DNA from: a virus
Length of the DNA: 23,966 bases
Reading direction: 5' to 3' (one strand)
IMG/VR virus record: IMGVR_UViG_3300027770_000254
Coordinates: 1-23,966 of that record
Positions 15,712-21,622 of this stretch are shown piece by piece. Under the pieces are notes generated by a model, which was given only the letters and a program-made list of their open reading frames with translations, did not search any database and was not told the origin of the DNA. The position numbers and the translations under genes were made by a program. How positions within the stretch are numbered: position 1 is the first letter of the stretch; each line of letters begins with the position of its first letter.

Positions 15712-16607
15712 TGATAGAACCATCAGAACCGTTCGTGAAGTCAAGCCGTGCGCAAACATCAGAAGATTCAGAGACATGGATACCAGGCGAAGTGAATCCG
15801 ACACTCAACTCGTTTGATGTTGGTGACACCCGTGCCACAACAACCATCGTTGAAGTAGACCCAATCGGGACACTCCAAGCAAGACAGCACAAAGGTGCAA
15901 ACCATGAGGGGGCGAGAGATGGCCACCTGATTGTAGAACAGCCTGTTCTGATAGACGGGCAACGTGTTGGTGATGTACGCATCTACACAGAACCAGTCCA
16001 AACATTAGGCGCACGAATGGGAACAGGCGGGAACAATGTTCCGATGCTGGCCTTTGATACACAGTTTGGTAGCAACGCCAATGTGACAGAAGATGTCGCA
16101 CCAACCTTGAAAGCATCACAAGCCCCACCAAGTGTTGCTTACGGCATTACTGGCAACGCAATCGGGAGACAAGACCACAATGGTCCGAAAGGACCATCAC
16201 ACACACCAGAAGGTGGACCGATGTTCACACTTACCTCAACAGATATTCACGCTGTTGCCTACGATGAATACAACGACACCACCAACGATATTCACCATGC
16301 GCTTCGCGCAGGCACAAAACAATCCACTGGCGTATTACTTGGCAGTGAAGTCGCTGCAACCTTGCGGTCAGGTGGTGACGGTGGCGTACCATCAAGCCGA
16401 GGCGAACACCTAGTCACCGAGCCAACAATGGCAGTGAGGCGGCTCACGCCTCTTGAATGTGAACGGTTGATGGGTTGGCCTGATGATCACACCCGATACA
16501 AAGCCGACGGCACCGAACAAGCCGACACCCACCGATACAAACAATGTGGCAACGGTGTTGCTTCACCAGTAGCCGAATGGATAGCAAAACATATTTTGGC
16601 AATCTAA
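15711..16607 (+). CDS. dcm: Cytosine-C5 DNA methyltransferase, C-terminal fragment
   Basis: Read as a separate frame it would start at GTG 15711, overlapping the stop of the N-terminal piece (TAGTG), but the frame is open back to 15621 and that upstream stretch codes matching family sequence. The last 60 residues hold motif IX (AVRRLTPLECERLMGWPDD) and motif X (QCGNGVASPVAEWIAKHI). In between are repeated target-recognition units with TL(R/Q/G/K)A-type steps, such as GTLQARQHKGA, QTLGARMGTGGNN, APTLKASQ, HALRAGT and ATLRSGGDGG. Alone this piece has no AdoMet or catalytic motif. It may be made as part of a fusion by -1 frameshifting, or not at all. Confidence 0.85.
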   Translation: MIEPSEPFVKSSRAQTSEDSETWIPGEVNPTLNSFDVGDTRATTTIVEVDPIGTLQARQHKGANHEGARDGHLIVEQPVLIDGQRVGDVRIYTEPVQTLGARMGTGGNNVPMLAFDTQFGSNANVTEDVAPTLKASQAPPSVAYGITGNAIGRQDHNGPKGPSHTPEGGPMFTLTSTDIHAVAYDEYNDTTNDIHHALRAGTKQSTGVLLGSEVAATLRSGGDGGVPSSRGEHLVTEPTMAVRRLTPLECERLMGWPDDHTRYKADGTEQADTHRYKQCGNGVASPVAEWIAKHILAI

Positions 16608-16726
16608 TGAACAAACAAACCTGGTGCTGCCCACAATGCAAACAAGTGATCACCACGCATATCAAACTTGTTGAACCACCCGTATGCGAAAACAAACACC
16701 GACCAACACCAATGGAGAACAAATGA
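16607..16726 (+). CDS. Small zinc-ribbon-like peptide (39 aa)
   Basis: The ATG overlaps the methyltransferase stop (TAATG). MNKQTWCCPQCKQVITTHIK holds CCPQC, and a later CENKH could complete a zinc site. Its stop overlaps the next start by ATGA, and GGAG inside its end serves the next gene. No function can be assigned. Confidence 0.5.
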   Translation: MNKQTWCCPQCKQVITTHIKLVEPPVCENKHRPTPMENK

Positions 16727-17046
16727 ACCTACTAGACATCATCGCCGCTACCGAAGCCAAAAACCAGGCAATCGCTACCGTTACCAACAACGCTGGCCAA
16801 ACATGGCTCACAGCCTGCTATAACGTGATCGTACAAATCGCTACCACTACCGACACCTTCACTACCGACACAATTTGGCAGGCATTAGAAAACGCAGCAC
16901 TACCGACACCACACGAACCCCGTGCGATAGGTGGCGTGCTACGACAAGTTGCCAGTGACGGACTGATTTGCCCTACCGACACTTACCAACCGTCGGCGCG
17001 TGTAGCGTGTCACTCGCGGCCTGTCCGTGTTTGGCGGCGCGTATGA
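16723..17046 (+). CDS. Winged-helix-like small protein (107 aa)
   Basis: The start overlaps the previous stop by ATGA, with GGAG seven bases before it. After a helical N-terminus, residues about 45-107 read TFTTDTIWQALENAALP, PRAIGGVLRQVASDGLI, then VACHSRPVRVWRRV. This pattern (dIWxAL...PRaiGxvxrxaxxxGlI...S.r..H.RPvrvW) recurs in small phage and plasmid proteins and fits a winged helix that could bind DNA. It is probably a regulator or replication accessory. Both ends overlap neighbours. Confidence 0.6.
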   Translation: MNLLDIIAATEAKNQAIATVTNNAGQTWLTACYNVIVQIATTTDTFTTDTIWQALENAALPTPHEPRAIGGVLRQVASDGLICPTDTYQPSARVACHSRPVRVWRRV

Positions 17047-17177
17047 ACGATCAACCGTCATTGTTCGACATCACTGACCCGTACAAGGCCGGCGATAATC
17101 CGTTGGCCGACTGGACTGATGACCAGATCGAACACTTGTTATCTATGTGGGCAAAAAATATCGAAAACAATCCTTGA
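17043..17177 (+). CDS. Small acidic protein (44 aa)
   Basis: The ATG overlaps the previous stop by ATGA. MNDQPSLFDITDP followed by WTDDQIEHLLSMWAKNIEN is acidic with one C-terminal helix. The QxSLFD at the N-terminus resembles a clamp-binding (QLSLF-type) peptide, which is notable because a clamp-like protein is encoded at 20459-21082. That link is inference. The next promoter overlaps its stop. Confidence 0.5.
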   Translation: MNDQPSLFDITDPYKAGDNPLADWTDDQIEHLLSMWAKNIENNP

Positions 17178-17201
17178 CATTGTGCCGGCGATAGGTAATA
17201 C
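17174..17201 (+). promoter_or_regulatory. Strong promoter at the start of the accessory island
   Basis: A perfect TTGACA at 17174-17179 and TAATAC at 17196-17201 are spaced by 16 bases. The leader from about 17208 to the ATG at 17244 holds two hairpins. This is the best promoter match in the window and should drive the gene run from 17244 to about 19222. Confidence 0.75.
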
Positions 17202-17210
17202 TCTTGTTAG

Positions 17211-17243
17211 CCCCGCTTGACGGGGGAACAGTTGGGAGACTGT
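17211..17243 (+). promoter_or_regulatory. Structured leader with the ribosome-binding site in a hairpin loop
   Basis: CCCCG at 17211-17215 pairs with CGGGG at 17221-17225. Then ACAGT at 17228-17232 pairs with ACTGT at 17239-17243, leaving the loop TGGGAG, which contains the ribosome-binding site; the ATG follows at once. The same loop on a different but still paired stem occurs before ardA (19645-19658). Confidence 0.6.
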
Positions 17244-17855
17244 ATGAAACAAGTAACGGTTACAGAAACCGTGTTCTTGTTGGGCGAATTGTCTGATAAG
17301 GCACGTGAAAAAGCGTTAGAAAAAATGCGCTACGAATTGGCCGAGTGGCTAGACAGCAGCCAGATCACCGATTATCTCAACGGCGAACTGTATTCCGCAC
17401 TAACCGGCGCATACGAGGGCGAGATGAGGCCAAAAGACCTGTCTAAGCGTGTTGGTCTAACTGTCGAGTGGTCATTGTCAAACTGTCAAGGCGACGGGGT
17501 GGCGATCTATGGCACCCTATATAAAGATGACGCGCCCAACGTAAACTGGCACGGCGCAGATACCGCCACGTTTACGCGCAATAGTCACGGCCACCATTAC
17601 AGCCACGAAAACTGTATGACTATCGCATTGTTCACTAGTGACGATGACGGTTGTTCGATTGACACAGACACAGACACAACCGAAATGTTTGCCGAACAAT
17701 TCCGTGATCTATGCCGCGAACTAGCACGATCAGGTTACGCGGAGATCGAAAACCTAACCAGTGAACAAGCCGTAGTGGAATATCTGGAGTGGTCTGAGCC
17801 GCGCCGGTTCACGATTGACGGCGATATTCACCCAACAAAATACTGGGGGGAATAA
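17244..17855 (+). CDS. Acidic hypothetical protein, first gene of the accessory island (203 aa)
   Basis: The start at ATG 17244 lies directly after the leader hairpin. By hand count it has about 38 Asp/Glu against 18 Lys/Arg. Residues about 17-40 form a helix (SDKAREKALEKMRYELAEWL), followed by VGLTVEWSLSNCQGDGVAIYGTL, a pattern close to the FSGFWSQGDG strand of a widespread phage protein family of unknown function. A second helical half follows (EMFAEQFRDLCRELARSGYAEI, SEQAVVEYLEW). It shares the leader element with ardA, so expression early in infection and a role against host defence are attractive but unproved ideas. Confidence 0.55.
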   Translation: MKQVTVTETVFLLGELSDKAREKALEKMRYELAEWLDSSQITDYLNGELYSALTGAYEGEMRPKDLSKRVGLTVEWSLSNCQGDGVAIYGTLYKDDAPNVNWHGADTATFTRNSHGHHYSHENCMTIALFTSDDDGCSIDTDTDTTEMFAEQFRDLCRELARSGYAEIENLTSEQAVVEYLEWSEPRRFTIDGDIHPTKYWGE

Positions 17856-18028
17856 TGAAAACATTGACCGAATATATTGCCAACGAAACTAATGGCACCT
17901 GCCCGAACTGTGGCGATAATTTGTCTGCCACCATTGGCAACCTACAACCGTCGTGGTCTGATTATTTTGACAACGTTGTTTGTTGGTGGTGTAAATGTCA
18001 CCCAACCGAAACCGATAGGAGTATCTAA
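17855..18028 (+). CDS. Small Cys-rich zinc-finger-like protein (57 aa)
   Basis: The ATG overlaps the previous stop (TAATG). CPNCG at residues 16-20 and CWWCKCH at 43-49 provide two metal-binding half sites about 25 residues apart, a normal zinc-ribbon spacing. It ends TAATG into the next gene. Not recognised beyond the zinc pattern. Confidence 0.6.
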   Translation: MKTLTEYIANETNGTCPNCGDNLSATIGNLQPSWSDYFDNVVCWWCKCHPTETDRSI

Positions 18029-18186
18029 TGGCCACCAACACAATACCCGCTTGGCATTACTACCTATCACAACTAGCCGGTACGCCTTGCGCCCAATGCG
18101 CTATTTGCGGAATGGTCTACGTCTATTGGGAAACCGACGACTTGGAATATCACACTCAACAACACGAAACGGAGACAGCACAATGA
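18028..18186 (+). CDS. Small Cys-containing protein (52 aa)
   Basis: The ATG overlaps the previous stop. MATNTIPAWHYYLSQLAG is followed by CAQCAICGMVYVYW, with Cys at 21, 24 and 27, and a C-terminal YHTQQHE pair of histidines. A zinc site of Cys and His is plausible. Its last codons lie in the repeated 17-base element GGAGACAGCACAATGAA, which also provides the next ribosome-binding site and start. Confidence 0.6.
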   Translation: MATNTIPAWHYYLSQLAGTPCAQCAICGMVYVYWETDDLEYHTQQHETETAQ

Positions 18187-18416
18187 AAGTGAAATACGCA
18201 TTAGAAATGCTTACAGAACAAAACCCCGACGACGAAATCGTTATCGCCTACTGGACTAAACAATGGTTCATAGACGTACTTGGTAGAGACATCACCGATA
18301 CTCAATGGTTAGAAATCGCAGACGCTTGCGAGGACACTTTGGAGTGGAACGGCGTTGGAGACGATATACAGGCAGCAGCAATTGAGACTTTAGACAACGA
18401 GGAGACAGCACAATGA
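18183..18416 (+). CDS. Small very acidic protein (77 aa)
   Basis: The start ATG 18183 lies in the repeated element; the frame is open further upstream, but that part overlaps two other genes. MKVKYALEMLTEQNPDDEIVIAYWTK matches the opening of a common small phage family (MKVKDAIEML...NPDDEI). By hand count it has 19 acidic against 4 basic residues. The rest is helical (QWLEIADACEDTLEW, DIQAAAIETL). The function of the family is unknown to me. High negative charge would suit a DNA-mimicking inhibitor. Confidence 0.65.
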   Translation: MKVKYALEMLTEQNPDDEIVIAYWTKQWFIDVLGRDITDTQWLEIADACEDTLEWNGVGDDIQAAAIETLDNEETAQ

Positions 18417-18553
18417 ACGGTTACAAACTTAGAACGGCATTAGAAAAACTTATGCCCAACTACTCAATAGACGAGGACAACGAAGGCCAGATAATTATTT
18501 ACACCAACCTTGTCGAAACCAACAACGACACCTACACGGAGATAGCACAATGA
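18413..18553 (+). CDS. Small hypothetical protein (46 aa)
   Basis: It starts in the second copy of the 17-base element and ends in the third. MNGYKLRTALEKLMPNYSIDED resembles the start of the preceding protein (MKVKYALEMLTEQNPDDE) in length and hydrophobic pattern, so the two could derive from one ancestor. Then QIIIYTNL forms a strand. Supported mainly by position. Confidence 0.5.
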   Translation: MNGYKLRTALEKLMPNYSIDEDNEGQIIIYTNLVETNNDTYTEIAQ

Positions 18554-18840
18554 ACTTACGCGCATTACAACAATTCACCGACCAGATATTTGGTCAAGAC
18601 CGACATACCGACAGTATGAATGATTACTACCCGCACACACTGTACCTAGACACCGAACAAGGCACGTATGGTGACGCGACACGAATACAACTAATCAGCA
18701 CAACCGACTGGACACAAGATGATTGTGACACTTGGGAAACAATGACCGACAGTGAGCGCAACGAATACGCCAACGACAACGGCCAATCGAACGAAACAAC
18801 AGTCACCCCGTATATGTGGCAAGAATTGAGCAACCAATGA
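18550..18840 (+). CDS. Small very acidic protein (96 aa)
   Basis: The start lies in the third copy of the repeated element. By hand count there are 18 acidic and only 4 basic residues with no Lys at all. Features include LRALQQFTDQIFGQ at the N-terminus, then LYLDTEQGTYGD and TTDWTQDDCDTWETMTD. No family is recognised. Charge, size and place near ardA make it a candidate DNA mimic. Confidence 0.55.
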   Translation: MNLRALQQFTDQIFGQDRHTDSMNDYYPHTLYLDTEQGTYGDATRIQLISTTDWTQDDCDTWETMTDSERNEYANDNGQSNETTVTPYMWQELSNQ

Positions 18841-19064
18841 AAACAAAACAATTCGTAACACAATGGGGATTTTGCCCGCACCTATCTGGCGAACTATGTG
18901 CCGACTGTCTAACTGACCCGTCACAACGGTCATATCATCAGTCCGAACTACTTGACCTCACCCACGAACGCCAGATAGCGATATTTAGTTGGTGCCCGTG
19001 CGAGGATAACGAATGTTCAGCAGTCCAAATAGAAAACCCATACTTAGATTGCCCGACACAATGA
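18837..19064 (+). CDS. Small Cys-rich protein (75 aa)
   Basis: The ATG overlaps the previous stop. Cysteines occur in FCPHL, ELCADCLTD, SWCPCEDNEC and a final DCPTQ, eight in all, with two histidines: enough for two zinc sites. The sequence is short between sites, as in compact zinc-finger adaptors. Its stop overlaps the next start by ATGA. Function unknown. Confidence 0.6.
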   Translation: MKTKQFVTQWGFCPHLSGELCADCLTDPSQRSYHQSELLDLTHERQIAIFSWCPCEDNECSAVQIENPYLDCPTQ

Positions 19065-19222
19065 CCGACAGCCCAATATTCCGCGCTACCACCACCACAA
19101 TAATCATCACCGTAGGTATATGTGCCGTGACAGTAGGTGCCAACGCCGGCTATCTATGGTGGGCAACAATGCTCATCTCGATCTACCCGTTCACCCACCT
19201 TTACTACCGACACAAAAAATAA
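19061..19222 (+). CDS. Small membrane protein (53 aa)
   Basis: The ATG overlaps the previous stop. Residues 10-27 (TTTIIITVGICAVTVGAN) and 29-43 (GYLWWATMLISIYPF) are two hydrophobic segments separated by a short turn, and the end is basic (YYRHKK). It should sit in the inner membrane as a hairpin. Small membrane proteins in phage accessory regions often act in superinfection exclusion or toxicity, but nothing here proves it. Confidence 0.6.
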   Translation: MTDSPIFRATTTTIIITVGICAVTVGANAGYLWWATMLISIYPFTHLYYRHKK

Positions 19223-19238
19223 CGCCGCTAACAAGTAC

Positions 19239-19276
19239 CGGTAGTGGCAGACCACTCCCAACGGCTACCACTACCG
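19239..19276 (+). terminator. Hairpin at the end of the first island gene run
   Basis: CGGTAGTGG at 19239-19247 pairs perfectly with CCACTACCG at 19268-19276 around a 20-base loop. No T-tract follows. It lies just after the last gene of the run, so termination or 3'-end protection is plausible. The rest of 19223-19398 shows no gene. Confidence 0.45.
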
Positions 19277-19368
19277 CTACCGGCACCACAACCGACTACA
19301 CCGCGAAAGCACACGTAAGTTACCGGCCAGTAATCGAACTAGCGTTCGTATAGTGAATAGTCTTTACA

Positions 19369-19397
19369 TTGTCAAACCCAAAGACGCTCTATATAGG
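19369..19397 (+). promoter_or_regulatory. Possible promoter with near-leaderless start
   Basis: TTGTCA at 19369-19374 and TATAGG at 19392-19397 (17-base spacing; TATATA is at 19390) lie directly before ATG 19399. TAGGT at 19394-19398 and ACCTA at 19402-19406 flank the ATG as an inverted repeat. A transcript would begin at or near the start codon. Confidence 0.3.
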
Positions 19398-19398
19398 T

Positions 19399-19608
19399 AT
19401 GACCTACCTAATCCAAATACAAACCGCCGCCGGCCAGATCACCGTTGGCCACTTCGACACACTCACCGCCGCACGTAAATATCTCGCCGGCGTTCGTTCC
19501 GGCGTGATCGTGCCACTCATACCCGCAGACGCGGCCACCGCGCAACAACTTACAACAGCCACCCGCGATCAAATAAAAATAATACTTGACAACGTGCGCG
19601 AAATATGA
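19399..19608 (+). CDS. Small hypothetical protein (69 aa)
   Basis: ATG 19399 is preferred over the in-frame TTG 19369, although no good ribosome-binding site is seen and the transcript may be leaderless. MTYLIQIQTAAGQITVGHFD forms two beta strands, then LTAARKYLAGV a helix and a C-terminal helix TRDQIKIILDNV. The beta-beta-helix order suggests a compact alpha/beta protein. The ardA promoter overlaps its stop. Confidence 0.5.
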   Translation: MTYLIQIQTAAGQITVGHFDTLTAARKYLAGVRSGVIVPLIPADAATAQQLTTATRDQIKIILDNVREI

Positions 19609-19614
19609 TCTAAT
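19586..19614 (+). promoter_or_regulatory. Promoter of ardA
   Basis: A perfect TTGACA at 19586-19591 and TCTAAT at 19609-19614 are spaced by 17 bases; the overlapping TATGAT at 19604-19609 is an alternative -10 with a poor spacing. The promoter overlaps the stop of the preceding gene. Confidence 0.55.
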
Positions 19615-19626
19615 CATAAAGCGCAC
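19594..19626 (+). promoter_or_regulatory. Inverted repeat over the ardA promoter (possible operator)
   Basis: GTGCGC at 19594-19599 matches GCGCAC at 19621-19626, and inside it TATGAT at 19604-19609 matches ATCATA at 19613-19618. The nested symmetry covers the -10 region and the likely start of transcription. As DNA it could be an operator; as RNA most of it would not be transcribed. Confidence 0.5.
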
Positions 19627-19644
19627 GAAAACAACGAGCGCGAA

Positions 19645-19658
19645 CCGTTGGGAGACGG
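19645..19658 (+). promoter_or_regulatory. ardA leader hairpin with ribosome-binding loop
   Basis: CCGT at 19645-19648 pairs with ACGG at 19655-19658, leaving the loop TGGGAG, the same loop as in the leader at 17228-17243 but on a stem of different sequence. The ATG is seven bases downstream. Confidence 0.55.
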
Positions 19659-19665
19659 GCAAAAT

Positions 19666-20259
19666 ATGACTACCAGCCAAATCAAACAAGACGCACCTAG
19701 TGCCTGTATTGTCTGCCTAAATTGTCTAAACAATGGCCGCGCGTTAGGCGTATGGATTACCGCCGAACAAGCAGCCGCCGAAATTGACGCGGAACTAATC
19801 ACCTATGGCGGCCAAGCCGAACCAGCGCATTACGACATAGCAAACCCAAACACGGAAAACGCCTTTACACGTTGCCGGAAATGCGGCGGCGATGAGTGGG
19901 AACTAGCCGATTACGAACACACCCCGCGCACTTGCGGCACCGTTCTATCGTTCTACGAAAACGCCGAACAACTAAACAACCTTTACGACGACGACGATCT
20001 AGATCTTATAAACGATCTCGCCGCCTGTATCGACACCGGCGGCCTAATGACCCTTGACGAACTGATCACCTACCACGAAAACAACTACGCCGGCAAACAC
20101 GACAACGAACGCGAGTTTGCGCAAGAATACGCCGAAAGCGTGGGAGATGAAAACGCAGTGCCGGAACATATGCGGCCATATATCGACTGGGAACACTACG
20201 CCAGAGAACTAATGTACGACTACTGGCAATCTGGCGGCCATTATTGGCGGTCAGTATGA
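19666..20259 (+). CDS. ardA: Antirestriction protein ArdA
   Basis: A 197-residue protein starting at ATG 19666. The ArdA pattern is clear: ACIVCLNCLNNGRALGVWITA at the N-terminus, the region EWELADYEH, then GTVLSFYENAEQLNNL, NDLAACIDTG, ENNYAGKHDNEREFAQEYAESVG and PYIDWEHYARELMYDYW. ArdA dimers mimic bent B-form DNA and block type I restriction enzymes; the negative charge (LYDDDDLDLIND) fits that. Unusual points are Cys14, 17 and 20 near the N-terminus, and a CRKCGG...C segment (70-90) just before the EWELADYEH strand, which may bind zinc. The gene has its own promoter, an inverted repeat over it and a leader hairpin. Confidence 0.88.
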   Translation: MTTSQIKQDAPSACIVCLNCLNNGRALGVWITAEQAAAEIDAELITYGGQAEPAHYDIANPNTENAFTRCRKCGGDEWELADYEHTPRTCGTVLSFYENAEQLNNLYDDDDLDLINDLAACIDTGGLMTLDELITYHENNYAGKHDNEREFAQEYAESVGDENAVPEHMRPYIDWEHYARELMYDYWQSGGHYWRSV

Positions 20260-20462
20260 CCGAACTCGAAGCAATCCCGCTCACCGCGCTAGTTATGGCG
20301 TCGCCGTTCATTATTGGCGGCATAATCGGCGAACTAATGAGCCACCGCAAACCCCGCACCAAATACACCAACGCGGAACTAATCGCCCGCCAGCGAGCAA
20401 AGATCGAGCGCAACAGCGCACGAAAAACAACCAACCAACAAACCAGGAGAACAGCAAAATGA
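20256..20462 (+). CDS. Small membrane protein with basic tail (68 aa)
   Basis: The ATG overlaps the ardA stop. Residues 7-30 (IPLTALVMASPFIIGGIIGEL) form one transmembrane segment, followed by a strongly basic C-terminal tail (RKPRTKYTNAELIARQRAKIERNSARKT). It would sit in the inner membrane with the tail in the cytoplasm, where it could bind nucleic acid. No family is recognised. It overlaps the next gene by ATGA. Confidence 0.6.
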   Translation: MTELEAIPLTALVMASPFIIGGIIGELMSHRKPRTKYTNAELIARQRAKIERNSARKTTNQQTRRTAK

Positions 20463-21082
20463 GCAACGATCAGAAAACCCAACTAGGCCAAATCACCGGC
20501 ACACTAAAAGACCTTGCGCAAGTGTTCGCAATCGTCACACCGTACGCCAGCACCGACAAGCAGGCTCTACAACTAGTAACAATCACCGGCCAAGTGTTCG
20601 AGTGTTGCGACAGTTACGCAGCAGTAATACACACCACCGGCGAACAGATCACCACAACGCCGGACAGGTTCACACTACCAGCCAGCGAAGTGTCTAAAGC
20701 ACTCACAGCAGCAGCCAAACTAGCCGGAAAACACGCCGGCACCGTCACAGCCACATTGACCGCCACGCCGGAAACGTGGACACTCACAACAAACGCAGGC
20801 CAAACCCACACCGGCAACAACCCACAACACGAAACACCCAACACCGGCGCGATATGGCACAACGCACAAACCAGCACCGAAACCACGTTCGAGCCGTTCA
20901 GCCTTGCCGCTTGGCAAATCGAACGCCTCGCCAAAACCACAAAACAAACCGCCGGAACAGACCAACCCGCAACACTCACCAACTACAGCACACCCACCAA
21001 ACCAGTCATTTACACAATCACAACACCCACCAGCACCACCCAAGTATTAGTGATGCCAACGAGACTACACGCCACCCAGTAA
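20459..21082 (+). CDS. Sliding-clamp-like protein (207 aa)
   Basis: The ATG overlaps the previous stop. The middle part, FECCDSYAAVIHTTG then FTLPASEVSKALTAAAKL, resembles the A-T-D-x-x-R/Y-x-x and L-x-x-x-L-x-x-A steps of DnaN-type beta clamps. The C-terminus VIYTITT to TQVLVMPTRL resembles the conserved clamp ending VMPMRL. Bacterial clamps have about 370 residues in three domains; this is little more than half that, so it would be a two-domain form. It is Thr-rich and low in aromatic residues. The call rests on short motifs and is moderate. Confidence 0.5.
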   Translation: MSNDQKTQLGQITGTLKDLAQVFAIVTPYASTDKQALQLVTITGQVFECCDSYAAVIHTTGEQITTTPDRFTLPASEVSKALTAAAKLAGKHAGTVTATLTATPETWTLTTNAGQTHTGNNPQHETPNTGAIWHNAQTSTETTFEPFSLAAWQIERLAKTTKQTAGTDQPATLTNYSTPTKPVIYTITTPTSTTQVLVMPTRLHATQ

Positions 21083-21116
21083 CACCAGCCACCACCAACG
21101 CCGGAACACCGGCCAC

Positions 21117-21151
21117 CACTGCCCGCCCGCACCCACCGCCGGCGGGCAGTG
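21117..21151 (+). terminator. Strong GC-rich hairpin at the end of the island
   Basis: CACTGCCCGCC at 21117-21127 pairs perfectly with GGCGGGCAGTG at 21141-21151 around a 13-base loop. It lies 34 bases after the last island gene. There is no T-tract, as is common for actinobacterial terminators. It would work for transcription from either side. Confidence 0.6.
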
Positions 21152-21622
21152 TGCTATCCCGCCACAAGTCAAACACCAACCACCACGCCGGACACAACAC
21201 CAGCCAGTGAGTAGGCGAACGCCGCAGAACCTTACTATTCCGCAGCCGGCAGGCCTGTTGCCGCGCCGTATTGGGTAGCCCCCACCTATTCGACCGGCCA
21301 AACTATCTCGAAACGTGCCGGCCAAAAACAATCAGCAACCACCAGCCCAAACCCCCAGCAAAATAGATCAACTGGGGCTATGCCTTAGCACCCGCCCCCT
21401 CTATATATCTATTACTGGTTGTGTCGACGTTTGGTTTTGTGGTCACTCTGGGTGGTTGACCACTGTGTGTGGTTTGGGGTTTGTATCGTGTTGGGAGATA
21501 TATACATAAATGTGTATCTCTTGGGGTGATGTTGGCTAAAGATTGTGGTGTTTGCTCCCCCCACGGTTCGCTCCTGGGAGCAGGTCGCCGTAGCCAAGTT
21601 CTTTTAGCCGACACCTTTATTT

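Larger units (their letters stand above)
18171..18554 (+). repeat. 17-base repeated ribosome-binding/stop/start element (three copies)
   Basis: GGAGACAGCACAATGAA occurs at 18171-18187 and 18401-18417, and GGAGATAGCACAATGAA at 18538-18554. Each copy is the end of one small gene, the ribosome-binding site of the next and its ATGA overlap. All three peptides therefore end in E-(T/I)-A-Q. The copies suggest growth of the island by duplication or by insertion of gene cassettes. Confidence 0.85.

Noticed and set aside
17877-18182. Upstream in-frame extension of the acidic gene at 18183
   Set aside because: It overlaps two Cys-rich genes in another frame that are chained by TAATG and ATGA overlaps; the start in the 17-base element is better.
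20776-21210. A 144-codon + strand frame rich in His, Asn, Arg and Thr
   Set aside because: It is a shifted reading of the clamp-like gene running into the GC-rich hairpin; composition follows from the ACC/AAC-rich codons of the true gene.
21065-21331. Minus-strand frame of 88 codons rich in Gly, Trp and Arg
   Set aside because: Unlikely composition, lies across a perfect hairpin, and no start signal was seen.
21315-21509. A 64-codon + strand frame across the skew flip
   Set aside because: It changes composition halfway, has no ribosome-binding site and no recognisable pattern; treated as chance.
21545-21620. GGTTCG followed by a CTCCTGGGAGC hairpin, looking like part of a tRNA
   Set aside because: The arms around GGTTCG do not pair as a T-stem and no acceptor, D or anticodon arms could be found.
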